Of a stretch of 64,000 nt of DNA, positions 33,338-42,027 are shown piece by piece. The notes beneath the pieces were generated by a model that saw only the letters and a list, made by a program, of their open reading frames with translations, had not been told where the DNA came from and did no database searches. How positions within the stretch are numbered: the stretch's first letter is position 1; each line of letters opens with the position of its first letter. Source of the DNA: Leifsonia sp. Root112D2 (GTDB lineage Bacteria > Actinomycetota > Actinomycetes > Actinomycetales > Microbacteriaceae); assembly GCF_001424905.1 (NCBI RefSeq), contig NZ_LMCU01000001.1, positions 1,605,480 through 1,669,479 on the forward strand. The letters run 5' to 3'. Made by a program: the position numbers and the translations under genes.

Positions 33338-36300
33338 ATGCGCCTCAAGCTCACGCTGTCCAGGCCGTCGGGTCAGGCAGACGACATCGTCGTCACCACG
33401 GATGCCGCGGCATCCATCGCTGATATCGCCACCAGCATCAAACGCCTTGACCCCACCGGCGACGCAGCCCCCGCCTACGTGGACGATCGTGGCCTCACCC
33501 TTGCGGCCACGCTTCCCGGGCAGCCCGAGGCGCTGATTCTGCCCCCGGATGCCCCCGTCGGCGAGGCCTGGATCGGCAGCGGGGCCACCGTCGCACTCGC
33601 CGATGCGGGTGTCTACTACTCCCCGAACGCCACGGGCAAAGCCCCCACCGCCGCCACGCTGAAGGTGCTCACCGGTCCGGATGCCGGCGCCGAGTTCGCC
33701 CTCGCCCCCGGCACCACGGTGCTCGGCAGAGAGGCATCCTGCGACATCGTGCTGCAGGACAAGCTCGTCTCCAAGCGCCACGTGCGCTTCGAGGTCTCGA
33801 ACGTTGTGGAGGTGGTCGACCTCGGCTCTGCCAACGGCGTTGTCGTCGACGGCGGCATCGTCACCCGGCTGCGCATCGAGAAATCGGAGACGTTGCTCAT
33901 TGGTGACTCGCAGGTGCTTGTCACTGTCGTGAGCACCGTTGCCCAGACCGGCGCTGCGCCGAAGGCCGGCCCCATCTTCTTCAACCGCTCACCCAAGGTG
34001 GAACAGCGCTACGCGGGCAAGGAATACCCCGGCCCCGATGTGCCGGCAGAGAAGGAAGAGCCGCCGTTTCCGCTGCTGGCCATGATCACGCCGTTCCTCA
34101 TGGGCGGCGCCATGTTCTTCATCATGGGCAATCCATCGACGCTGCTCTTCTGCCTCATGTCGCCGCTCATGATGATCGGCAACTTCGCCACGCAGAAGAA
34201 ACGCGAGAAGCGTCGACTCAAGAAGGCGATAGTCAAGTTCGACAGCCGCCTCGAGGTGCTCACCGCCCAGCTGGCGGAAGAGCGTGAGACCGAATATCGG
34301 CTGCGGCTCGGCGAGTCGCCGTCGACGAAAGACGCCTACGACCACGCCATTCGCCGTGGCCCGCTGCTCTGGACGCGCCGGCCCGAGCACTGGTCGTTCC
34401 TGAACGTGCGACTCGGCATCGGCACCATGAAGTCGCGCAACACGGTGCAGAGCGGGGGCAGCGGCGACATGCTGCCCGAGTACCAGGAGCGCCTGGACGC
34501 CGTGATCGACGAGCACAAATACATCGCCGGGGTGCCGCTCATCGACAACCTCTTCGAGTCGGGGGCGCTCGGTGTCGCCGGTTCGCCCGCGCAGGCGATG
34601 GGCTCGATCAACTCGATCCTGGTGCAGCTCACCGCGCTGCATTCGCCGGCCGAACTCGTGGTGGCCTCGCTCGTCACGCCGCGCTGGTCGCGCGAACTCG
34701 AGTGGCTCAAGTGGATTCCGCATACCTCCTCGCCACACAGCCCCATCGAGGGCAGTCACCTGGCCGACAGCGCCACCAGCGGTTCCACGGTGCTCTCCGC
34801 CATCGAGGGCGTGATCGAGCAGCGCTTTGCCACGGCCCAGGCGACCGCCCAGCGTCGTGGCGCCATGGTGCAGGACGATGCGGCCATCGAGCGCGGATCC
34901 GAGGTGGGCGCAGCCAAGACCGTGCAGGGAACGCCCTCCCCGATTCCCGCCATAGTCGTGCTCATCTCCGACGACGTGGCCGTCGACCGCGCCCGGCTCG
35001 TGCAGCTGGCCGAGATGGCAGCGGATGCCGGGGTCTACCCGATCTGGATCGCTCCCGACGTTGCCGCCCTCCCCGCCGTCTGCCGCACCTATCTCGAACT
35101 CGGCAGCGAGTCTGAAGGCGGGGAGCCGGGAACGGCAACGGTCGGTTTCGTGCGGCTCGGCGAAACCATCACCGATGTGGTGACGGAGCAGGTCGACTCC
35201 GAGGTGGCGCTCGACTTCGCCAAGCGCATGGCTCCCGTGATCGACGCCGGTGCTCTCGTGGCCGACTCCAGCGATCTGCCGCGCTCGGTCTCGATGATCG
35301 CCCTGCTGGGCCACGAGATGATCGAGGCGAGCGATGCGGTGATTGACCGGTGGCGGCAGAACGCATCCATTCACGACCGCTCGGGTGGGCCGCTCAAGCC
35401 GCGCAGGGCCGGCAAGCTGCGCGCCATCATCGGATCCTCCGGCGTCGATGCCATGCACCTCGACCTGCGTACGCAGGGGCCGCACGCCCTCGTGGGCGGC
35501 ACCACCGGCGCCGGTAAGAGCGAGTTTCTGCAGGCGTGGGTGCTCGGCATGGCCGCCGAGTATAGCTCCGACCGGGTCACCTTTCTCTTCGTCGACTACA
35601 AGGGCGGCTCGGCCTTCGCCGACTGCGTCACCCTGCCGCACTGCGTGGGTCTGGTCACCGACCTCAGCCCGCACCTGGTGCGCCGCGCCCTCACCAGCCT
35701 GCGTGCTGAACTGCACTACCGCGAGCACCTGCTCAACCGTAAGAAGGCCAAGGACCTGCTCGAGCTGGAGAAGCGCGGCGACCCCGAGAGCCCGCCCGCC
35801 CTCGTGCTCGTGATCGACGAGTTCGCGGCGCTCGCCGGTGAGGTGCCGGAGTTCGTCGACGGCGTGGTCGACATCGCCCAGCGCGGTCGTTCGCTCGGCA
35901 TCCACCTCATCATGGCCACGCAGCGCCCCGCCGGTGTCATCAAGGACAATCTGCGCGCCAACACCAATATGCGCATCGCACTGCGGATGGCCGATGAGTC
36001 GGACAGCCAAGACGTGGTGGGCATCAAAGACGCCGCGCACTTCGACCCGGGCATTCCCGGTCGCGGCGTGGCCAAGACCGGCCCCGGCCGTCTCGTGCAG
36101 TTCCAGTCCGGCTACGCCGGCGGCTGGACCAGCCGTGAACCCGAGCGCGCCGACATCGAAGTGGCAGAGCTGCGCTTCGGTGGCGAGAACCGCTGGGAGG
36201 AACCCGGCCGGCCCGATGTGGAGGAGATCAAAGATCTCGGCCCGACCGACCAGCAGAAGCTCGTGGCATCCATCATCGGTGCCCAGAAACTCGCGAGCAT

Positions 36301-37852
36301 TCCCGCGCCGCGCCGACCGTGGCTCGACGAGCTGGCCAGCGCATACGACCTCGGTCTGCTGCGCCAGCGCACCGACTCCGAGCTGCTGCTCGGCGTCAGC
36401 GACATCGCCGAGCGCCAGCAACAAGTGCCGGTGTATTTCCAGCCGGATGTCGACGGCAACATCTCCATTTTCGGCACCGGCGGTAGTGGCAAGTCGGCCG
36501 TGCTGCGCACGCTCGCCAGCGCCGCGGCCATCACGCCGCGCGGCGGCCCCGTGCAGGTGTACGGTCTCGATTTCGGCTCCGGCAGCCTGCGGATGCTTGA
36601 GCAGCTCCCACACGTCGGCTCCATCATCAACGGCGACGACGCGGAACGCATCATCCGGCTGTTCCGCATGCTGCAGGGCGTGCTCGACGACCGCAAGCCC
36701 CGCTACGCAGAGGCCAACGCCTCGAGCATCAGCGAATACCGAACGCTGGCCGGCAAGCCGGCCGAGCCGCGCATCCTGCTGCTCATCGACGGGTTCCCGA
36801 ACTTCCGCAACGACTTCGAGATTCCCGCGGGGCGCTCGATCTGGTACGACGTGTTCAAGGACATCCTCTCCGACGGCCGCCAGCTGGGCATGCACATCGC
36901 ACTCACGGCCGACCGGGCCGGCGCCGTGCCCGCCTCGATCTCTTCGACCATCCAGCGCAAGGTGGTGCTGCGGCTCGCGGACGACGGTTACGGCATGCTC
37001 GACGTGCCCGGCGACATCCTGAGCACGAAGTCACCCGCCGGTCGCGCCATCGTCGACGGCGCCGAGACGCAGATCGCGATTCTCGGCGGTTCGTCGTCGG
37101 TCTCCGACCAGTCGACCGCGACGCGCAAGCTTGCCGAGGCGATGCGCCGCGCGAACGTTCCGGAGGCACCGGCGATCGGCTCGCTGCCCAAGGAATACGC
37201 GGCGACGAACCTGCCCGATTCGGTCAAGGAATTCCCGGTGCTGGGCATCAGCGATCTTGACCTCGGGCCGTTCGGTTTCGACCCGACCGGCACAATGCTG
37301 CTCGCGGGCCCACCCGCGAGCGGGCGCACGACGGCGCTGCGGGCCATCGCCGAATCGATGCGTCGCTTCGACCCCGAGGTACGCATGTACTACTTCGGCA
37401 ACGCGCGCTCGCCGCTGACCAAGCTCGTCGACTGGACGGAGGCGGCCGTCACGGTCGAGGCAGTGGCGGCTCTCGCCAAAGATCTGGCCGCGGCCGTCTC
37501 CGACCAGGACACCGAGGGTCGCATCGCCGTCTTCATCGAGGCCATCGGCGACTTTCTGCAGACCCCGGCCGACTCGGCGATCGTCGAGCTCACCAAGGCC
37601 ACCCGCCGCAGCGATCACTTCCTCATCGCCGAGAACGAGACGAGCGCGTGGGGTTCCTCGTGGCCGCTGCTCGGCGAGGTGAAGAACGGTCGCCGCGGAC
37701 TGCTGCTGCAGCCCGATTCGATCGAGGGCGATATTCTGCTCAAAACCCCGCTGCCGCGCCTGAACCGTTCCGAGTTTCCGCCCGGTCGCGGCGTGTACAT
37801 CGCCAAGGGCCAGTTCGCCCGGGTGCAGCTGCCGCTCCCCGACGGCGCGTGA
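33338..37852 (+). CDS. FHA domain-containing FtsK/SpoIIIE ATPase of type VII secretion type (EssC/EccC-like)
   Basis: A 1504-residue ATPase. An N-terminal beta-rich region (1-95) is followed by a canonical FHA domain (GR at 130-131, S145, H148, NG at 166-167), two adjacent membrane helices (about 240-285; PFPLLAMITPFLMGGAMFF and LLFCLMSPLMMIG), and then three FtsK-like domains. Domain 1 (about 690-900) has Walker A GGTTGAGKS and Walker B LVLVIDEF and looks active. Domain 2 (about 1020-1230) has GTGGSGKS but LLLIDGF in place of a DE pair. Domain 3 (about 1310-1480) has GPPASGRT, with Arg for the Walker lysine. FHA at the N-terminus is the EssC (Firmicutes) plan rather than mycobacterial EccC. 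WXG100-like genes follow. It would drive export of them and of the protein at 38361. Confidence 0.9.
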   Translation: MRLKLTLSRPSGQADDIVVTTDAAASIADIATSIKRLDPTGDAAPAYVDDRGLTLAATLPGQPEALILPPDAPVGEAWIGSGATVALADAGVYYSPNATGKAPTAATLKVLTGPDAGAEFALAPGTTVLGREASCDIVLQDKLVSKRHVRFEVSNVVEVVDLGSANGVVVDGGIVTRLRIEKSETLLIGDSQVLVTVVSTVAQTGAAPKAGPIFFNRSPKVEQRYAGKEYPGPDVPAEKEEPPFPLLAMITPFLMGGAMFFIMGNPSTLLFCLMSPLMMIGNFATQKKREKRRLKKAIVKFDSRLEVLTAQLAEERETEYRLRLGESPSTKDAYDHAIRRGPLLWTRRPEHWSFLNVRLGIGTMKSRNTVQSGGSGDMLPEYQERLDAVIDEHKYIAGVPLIDNLFESGALGVAGSPAQAMGSINSILVQLTALHSPAELVVASLVTPRWSRELEWLKWIPHTSSPHSPIEGSHLADSATSGSTVLSAIEGVIEQRFATAQATAQRRGAMVQDDAAIERGSEVGAAKTVQGTPSPIPAIVVLISDDVAVDRARLVQLAEMAADAGVYPIWIAPDVAALPAVCRTYLELGSESEGGEPGTATVGFVRLGETITDVVTEQVDSEVALDFAKRMAPVIDAGALVADSSDLPRSVSMIALLGHEMIEASDAVIDRWRQNASIHDRSGGPLKPRRAGKLRAIIGSSGVDAMHLDLRTQGPHALVGGTTGAGKSEFLQAWVLGMAAEYSSDRVTFLFVDYKGGSAFADCVTLPHCVGLVTDLSPHLVRRALTSLRAELHYREHLLNRKKAKDLLELEKRGDPESPPALVLVIDEFAALAGEVPEFVDGVVDIAQRGRSLGIHLIMATQRPAGVIKDNLRANTNMRIALRMADESDSQDVVGIKDAAHFDPGIPGRGVAKTGPGRLVQFQSGYAGGWTSREPERADIEVAELRFGGENRWEEPGRPDVEEIKDLGPTDQQKLVASIIGAQKLASIPAPRRPWLDELASAYDLGLLRQRTDSELLLGVSDIAERQQQVPVYFQPDVDGNISIFGTGGSGKSAVLRTLASAAAITPRGGPVQVYGLDFGSGSLRMLEQLPHVGSIINGDDAERIIRLFRMLQGVLDDRKPRYAEANASSISEYRTLAGKPAEPRILLLIDGFPNFRNDFEIPAGRSIWYDVFKDILSDGRQLGMHIALTADRAGAVPASISSTIQRKVVLRLADDGYGMLDVPGDILSTKSPAGRAIVDGAETQIAILGGSSSVSDQSTATRKLAEAMRRANVPEAPAIGSLPKEYAATNLPDSVKEFPVLGISDLDLGPFGFDPTGTMLLAGPPASGRTTALRAIAESMRRFDPEVRMYYFGNARSPLTKLVDWTEAAVTVEAVAALAKDLAAAVSDQDTEGRIAVFIEAIGDFLQTPADSAIVELTKATRRSDHFLIAENETSAWGSSWPLLGEVKNGRRGLLLQPDSIEGDILLKTPLPRLNRSEFPPGRGVYIAKGQFARVQLPLPDGA

Positions 37853-37885
37853 GCCCCTGCCCGCTCAGCGCCAAAGCCCCACCGC

Positions 37886-37903
37886 ATGGGCAGTGCTCCC
37901 CAT
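37886..37903. promoter_or_regulatory. Palindromic site upstream of the first WXG100-like gene (shared motif, copy 1)
   Basis: ATGGGCAG-TG-CTCCCCAT is an inverted repeat with one mismatch. The same element, and about 45 nt of similar downstream sequence in register, occurs at 41921. It lies about 30 nt upstream of a weak -10-like CAGTAC (37924-37929), the position expected for an activator overlapping a missing -35 box. Confidence 0.6.
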
Positions 37904-37998
37904 CGTGCACAACGGGGCCCACCCAGTACCGTGTTTCTTAGCCAGTTATCACTGCCGCCACACCGACCGGTCGGCGTAAAACCACATGGGGGACATCC

Positions 37999-38334
37999 GT
38001 GAGCGATCTCAAACTCGATCTGCAGCTCCTGACCCAGCTCAAGGACGACCTTGACGCTGTTGTTGCCGAGTTCAAGAATGCCGACGACTTCAGCGACAGC
38101 GTCGCGGATGCCACCGGTCACGACGGACTACACGGTCACGTGCGCGACTTCGCTCATAAGTGGAACGACAAGCGGCAGAAGATGACAGACAATGTCGCGG
38201 CCCTGCAGCAGCAGGTCAAGGCCATCTCTGACGGCTTCACCCAGGTGGATGCCGGGCTGGCGAAGGCACTGGAGGATGCGGCCAAAGAGGGCGCGGAGAA
38301 ATACCCGGCCCCGAAGCCGAAGAATGCCAAATAG
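37999..38334 (+). CDS. WXG100-like small helical protein
   Basis: A 111-residue, all-helical protein with a central turn at HKWNDKR (W53), where WXG100 proteins have Trp-x-Gly; here the Gly is Asp. The helices on both sides (LLTQLKDDLDAVVAEFKN and MTDNVAALQQQVKAISDGF) have the usual length for an ESAT-6-like hairpin. It follows the ATPase gene at 146 nt and has its own promoter region with the palindrome at 37886. It is probably a secreted partner of the 38361 product. It ends in a Lys/Pro-rich tail (KYPAPKPKNAK). Confidence 0.75.
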   Translation: MSDLKLDLQLLTQLKDDLDAVVAEFKNADDFSDSVADATGHDGLHGHVRDFAHKWNDKRQKMTDNVAALQQQVKAISDGFTQVDAGLAKALEDAAKEGAEKYPAPKPKNAK

Positions 38335-38360
38335 GCCGAGCGAGCGAAGGACTTGAGACG

Positions 38361-39734
38361 ATGAGCGACAACGAATTCGAGCCGCTGAAGGGTGAGCCCG
38401 ACCACCTCGCCACGAAGGCCCAGCACTACCTCAACATTGCTGACGCCATTGCGCGCTCGGTGACGACCCTGAACAAGATTCACGACGTCGACACGATGAA
38501 GAGCCAGGCTACCGACAAGCTGCGCGACAAGGCCGAGGAAGTCGCCAAGGACATCAACAAGGCGCACGACCGCTACCACCAGACGGCGACCGCTCTCATC
38601 ACATACTCTTCTGTGCTGCGCACCGCGCAGGACGAGGCCGATGCCGCCATCAAGAAGATCGGCACGAAGCAGGAGCAGGCCGACCATGCCAGCCGAGCGG
38701 ATGCCACGGCCAAGCAGACAGCGGAGAGCTCGACGGCAGACAGCAAGGATGCCGACCAGACCGCGGCGAACAAGGCCCACGACGATGCCGTTCAGGCAGG
38801 CAAAGAGCTGGGCGCCGCCCACGACGAGTGGCGCACCGCGCGGGACAAGAAGAACACCGCGGCAGACGCCGCCATCAAGTCCATCGTCGAGGTCGTCGAC
38901 GGCAAGAAGAACCACGGCCTGAAGGACAGCTGGTGGGACAACTGGGGTTCCAAGCTGTACGACGCGTTCAAGACGATCTGCAAGTGGGCGGGCGTCCTGG
39001 CCATCTTCCTGAGCTGGGTTCCGATTCTCGGCCAGGTTCTCATCGTGCTCGCGGCGATCGGCGCCGTGCTCGAACTCGTCGACTCGATCGTTGCCGTGAT
39101 TGCCGGCGACGGCAGCTGGGGCGATGTACTCATGGCAGCGGGTGGAGTCGTGCTCACCTTCTTCGGCGGCGCTCTCATCAGCCACCTTGCCAAGCTCGGC
39201 AAGTCCGCCGTGATCATGAAGACCGTGCCGAGCCTTGTGGGAGATTCGGCGAAACTCAACCGCATGAAGGGCATCCTGAAGCTCAAGAACGGCGAGAGCA
39301 TCGCCCCCGAACTCGTTTCGGCGAGCAAGCGGATGCGCATGGGATTCAAAGACCTCTTCAAGGAACCGTTCAAGGCGCTTGTTCCCAAGGGAATCATCAA
39401 CGATGCGAGCGAGTTCACGAAGGCGAACTTCATCAAGATGCTCAAGGAGGCCGGCCCAGGCAACCCGATCAAGAACGCCCTGAAGATCAACAGCGACACG
39501 CTCGCAACGTGGAAGCTCGTCGGAATGAATCCTTCGGTGTTGCGTGATCCGATGACGCTCGCTCGTGTCGCCATTCCCACGACGGTGCAGGCCGTTCAGA
39601 CGGGCAACGCTGTCAGCAACATCGTGAGTGACCCGGGCGGCTACGCGAGTGATCCGACGAACTATCTCGGTGGACCGACCGTCGACGCCATCAAGAGCAC
39701 CGCGGGCACGGTTCACCACATCACCGGAAACTAG
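38361..39734 (+). CDS. Candidate type VII secreted protein with helical N-terminal domain
   Basis: A 457-residue protein that I cannot assign to a named toxin or enzyme. Residues 1-100 form a helical domain beginning EPLKGEPDHLATKAQHYLNI, similar to the N-terminal signal domains of putative actinobacterial type VII substrates. A long charged coiled coil follows (about 100-185, rich in Ala, Asp, Lys). A hydrophobic block at 205-295 (WAGVLAIFLSWVPILGQVLIVLAAIG, then LMAAGGVVLTFFGGALISHL) could insert in membranes. The last 160 residues are basic and show no catalytic motif I know. It starts 26 nt after the WXG100-like gene, so they are likely made together. No immunity gene is obvious. Confidence 0.6.
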   Translation: MSDNEFEPLKGEPDHLATKAQHYLNIADAIARSVTTLNKIHDVDTMKSQATDKLRDKAEEVAKDINKAHDRYHQTATALITYSSVLRTAQDEADAAIKKIGTKQEQADHASRADATAKQTAESSTADSKDADQTAANKAHDDAVQAGKELGAAHDEWRTARDKKNTAADAAIKSIVEVVDGKKNHGLKDSWWDNWGSKLYDAFKTICKWAGVLAIFLSWVPILGQVLIVLAAIGAVLELVDSIVAVIAGDGSWGDVLMAAGGVVLTFFGGALISHLAKLGKSAVIMKTVPSLVGDSAKLNRMKGILKLKNGESIAPELVSASKRMRMGFKDLFKEPFKALVPKGIINDASEFTKANFIKMLKEAGPGNPIKNALKINSDTLATWKLVGMNPSVLRDPMTLARVAIPTTVQAVQTGNAVSNIVSDPGGYASDPTNYLGGPTVDAIKSTAGTVHHITGN

Positions 39735-39772
39735 TCCGTTGGCAGCTCGGCGGCAGCGCCGCTGCGTGTGTC

Positions 39773-39778
39773 TAAAGT
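39773..39778 (+). promoter_or_regulatory. Candidate -10 element before gene 39822
   Basis: TAAAGT (39773-39778) lies 44 nt upstream of the start, preceded by a GCAGCG/CGCTGC inverted repeat (39753-39765). No clear -35 box is visible. Confidence 0.3.
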
Positions 39779-39821
39779 AGTACCGTCGGCCGACACCACA
39801 ACGGGGGGAACCACCTAGCTC

Positions 39822-40445
39822 ATGTTCGATGCCAACCGTCGCGATCGGGTCATCGCAGATTACGATATCGGCCTGCCAGAGAGCTGGTACCAGGTAGATC
39901 TCGAGGCCGCACCGGGTGTGGTCTGGGCCCGCGGCCTTGCACAGCAGCTCGCGGCCACCGCCTCGGCACGCACCTCGCTGACCGAGCGGCTGCAGGCGGT
40001 GCACGGTTCGCTGGTGCGCATACAGGACCCGTCGATGACGGCTGCGGTGTGGATCAGGGACCCTGACTCGGGCCGCGTGGATTCAGTGCTGGGCTTTCGA
40101 TTGACGGATCTCGCCGAGGGACAGGACGAGGAGACCTACCTCGCGGAGCTCGCCGAAGACGACGGACGCATTGAGCCCGGAACGCGTTACCAGGCCGTGC
40201 AGACCTGGACCGTTCCGGTCGCCGCCGGCCTGGCGGTGGGGGCATACAACCTCATCTCCCACACCGAGCTCGGCGATGAGGAGACCCAGCTCGAGGAACG
40301 CACCGTGATAGGCGTGTTCCCGCCGCACAGCACACAATTCGTCGAATGCATCTTCACGGCCGAGACGCCGGGGACATATGAGGACATCATTCAAGACACC
40401 ATGAAAATCGCCGCATCCATCTCCGTCGAATTGGTCAAGGCATGA
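39822..40445 (+). CDS. Unknown protein of the type VII-like cluster (first of a pair)
   Basis: A 207-residue soluble acidic protein with no signal peptide or membrane helix. Its order of secondary structure (DIGLPESWYQVDLE, VAAGLAVGAYNLI, ERTVIGVFPPHSTQFVECIF, final helix DIIQDTMKIAASISVEL) resembles Mog1/PsbP-like folds. That is a guess from pattern only. It overlaps the next gene by four bases (ATGA), so the two are translated together. A role as chaperone or accessory factor of the secretion system would fit the position. Confidence 0.7.
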   Translation: MFDANRRDRVIADYDIGLPESWYQVDLEAAPGVVWARGLAQQLAATASARTSLTERLQAVHGSLVRIQDPSMTAAVWIRDPDSGRVDSVLGFRLTDLAEGQDEETYLAELAEDDGRIEPGTRYQAVQTWTVPVAAGLAVGAYNLISHTELGDEETQLEERTVIGVFPPHSTQFVECIFTAETPGTYEDIIQDTMKIAASISVELVKA

Positions 40446-41086
40446 CCGAGACCAGGCAGGTGCGCATGGGCGCCGGAGACTTCAGTCTGATTCTGCCCGG
40501 CACGTGGGCGTCGATTCCGTTGAACGACTCGGATGCGATGAAGAAGCGCATCAGCGCGCTCGTCAAGCAGCAGCTCGGTGCCGATGACCGCCTCGCGCGC
40601 CGTCGCATCCAGCTGAGGAATGAGCTCGTCGAGACGGCCGAGAAGGCGGCCGCAGAGGGCGCGCTTTCGTTCTCGCTCTCGATCGAATTGCTGCCCGGCG
40701 CCCCGTTCCCGGCGGCGCTGATGGCCAAGCGCCGCTCCTGGCCGAACGAGGTGAAGGATGCGACGGCGCTTGCTGCAGCGGAACGGCTCGCGAAGGGATT
40801 TCCCACCGCGGAGATCCTGAGTCTCGACTCGGGCGATGTGATGGCACGCATCGCGACGACGGAGCAGCAGCGTTATGTCGCCGAGACGACGCCGTCTCTG
40901 ATGGCGGAGTACTGGACACCCGCCCCCGACGCCGACGAGCTGCTCTACATCACGATCTCGGCCCCGATGGTTCCGCAGTCCGGGCTGTTCATCGAGCTCT
41001 TCGACACGATGATCGCTTCCCTCGTGTGGAACTTCGACGTCGCCCAGGCCGTTTTCGCCGTGCAGAGGTCGCTCGATGGCGACTAA
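40442..41086 (+). CDS. Unknown protein of the type VII-like cluster (second of a pair)
   Basis: A 214-residue soluble protein. It opens with FSLILPGTWASIPLND and closes with GLFIELFDTMIASLVWNFD, a layout similar to that of the preceding gene product (strand with LP..W, then final helix), so the two may be distant paralogues. The middle part is helical and charged. It overlaps the next gene by 11 bases. I do not recognise a family. Confidence 0.7.
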   Translation: MTETRQVRMGAGDFSLILPGTWASIPLNDSDAMKKRISALVKQQLGADDRLARRRIQLRNELVETAEKAAAEGALSFSLSIELLPGAPFPAALMAKRRSWPNEVKDATALAAAERLAKGFPTAEILSLDSGDVMARIATTEQQRYVAETTPSLMAEYWTPAPDADELLYITISAPMVPQSGLFIELFDTMIASLVWNFDVAQAVFAVQRSLDGD

Positions 41087-41912
41087 GTCTGCAACGAGCG
41101 CTCGCGTGGGTCGGGTGCTTCTGGTGATCGGCATCGTCATCGCGGTGGTGGCGGTAGCATCCGTCGTCGTTCTGATGTGGTATTTCAGCTTGCCCATCGA
41201 TCACGGTTCGCTCTCGAATGACACCAAGGTGCGCGGAGGGCTGCTGCTGACCGAAGACACCGTGAGCGAAGGCGGAGTGTTTCTCGCGATTCCAGCCGGT
41301 ATTCTGCTCGTGGCCAGCTGCTTTCTGTTTCCCGGCTATTTCATGAGCCGGGGCCGCATGGGCCTCTCCACCTCCAACCGCGTGGGCGGCAGCATCGTCG
41401 CGAATTATGCGGTCGTTCCCGCGCGCACCCACGTGCTGTGGTTGCTGGTTGCCGTTCTGTTCTGGATTCTGCTGCTGGTCGTTCCGCTGATCAGCGCGGG
41501 GGCAGGAGGCTGGCCGATGGGCGTCGAATCGGATGCGCGCGACTACGTCTTCGTTCTCTGCGGAATGTATGGGGGGCTCGCGGCTGGAATCGCCGGGCTC
41601 ATGGCGGTATCGCTCGTCAAGAAGCAGCATTACCTCTCGATGCAGCGCAGCAATGACCCGCGTCTTCAGGGCGCCGAGGCGGCCAGCCCGTTCTGGCGCT
41701 GGTTCAGCTACCGCTGGCGCATCGATGGCTGGCTTGCCATGATCGGCGGTGGTCTCGCAGGGGTGAGCGTGATACCGGCCCTGCTGGGCAGCCCGCTGAT
41801 CTGCGCGATCCTTCTCGTGATAGCCCTGGCCCTGCTCGTGGCGGCGGTGGCCGCGGCTCGCCAGTACTGGCGAGCCGGGGAGGGGCTGGGCTCCGCGGAG
41901 GGCTTCGCCTGA
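41076..41912 (+). CDS. Polytopic membrane protein of the type VII-like cluster
   Basis: A 278-residue protein with about six membrane helices, including VLLVIGIVIAVVAVASVVVLMWYF (13-36), GVFLAIPAGILLVASCFLF, VLWLLVAVLFWILLLVVPLI and the final LICAILLVIALALLVAAVAA. One extracytoplasmic loop of about 35 residues follows the first helix. It resembles none of EccB, EccD, EccE, EssA, EssB or EsaA that I can recognise. As the only polytopic protein inside the run of overlapping genes, it is a candidate channel or scaffold part. Confidence 0.7.
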   Translation: MATKSATSARVGRVLLVIGIVIAVVAVASVVVLMWYFSLPIDHGSLSNDTKVRGGLLLTEDTVSEGGVFLAIPAGILLVASCFLFPGYFMSRGRMGLSTSNRVGGSIVANYAVVPARTHVLWLLVAVLFWILLLVVPLISAGAGGWPMGVESDARDYVFVLCGMYGGLAAGIAGLMAVSLVKKQHYLSMQRSNDPRLQGAEAASPFWRWFSYRWRIDGWLAMIGGGLAGVSVIPALLGSPLICAILLVIALALLVAAVAAARQYWRAGEGLGSAEGFA

Positions 41913-41920
41913 TTCGGGGC

Positions 41921-41964
41921 ATGGGCAGTCCTGCCCATTCCGCCCACCGTGGCCTGCCTATAGC
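41921..41964 (+). promoter_or_regulatory. Palindrome and -10 element upstream of the WXG100 gene (shared motif, copy 2)
   Basis: ATGGGCAG-TC-CTGCCCAT (41921-41938) is a perfect 8-nt-arm palindrome. A TATAGC -10 element (41959-41964) follows, with no -35 consensus at the right distance. With a start about 7 nt after the -10 element, the palindrome is centred near -41.5, as for class II activators. It matches the site at 37886. Confidence 0.65.
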
Positions 41965-42027
41965 GTTGACGTAGTTGGTTGGCCTGAGGGGGTCGGCCCC
42001 TCAATGTAAGAAAAGGAGTACTACCTC

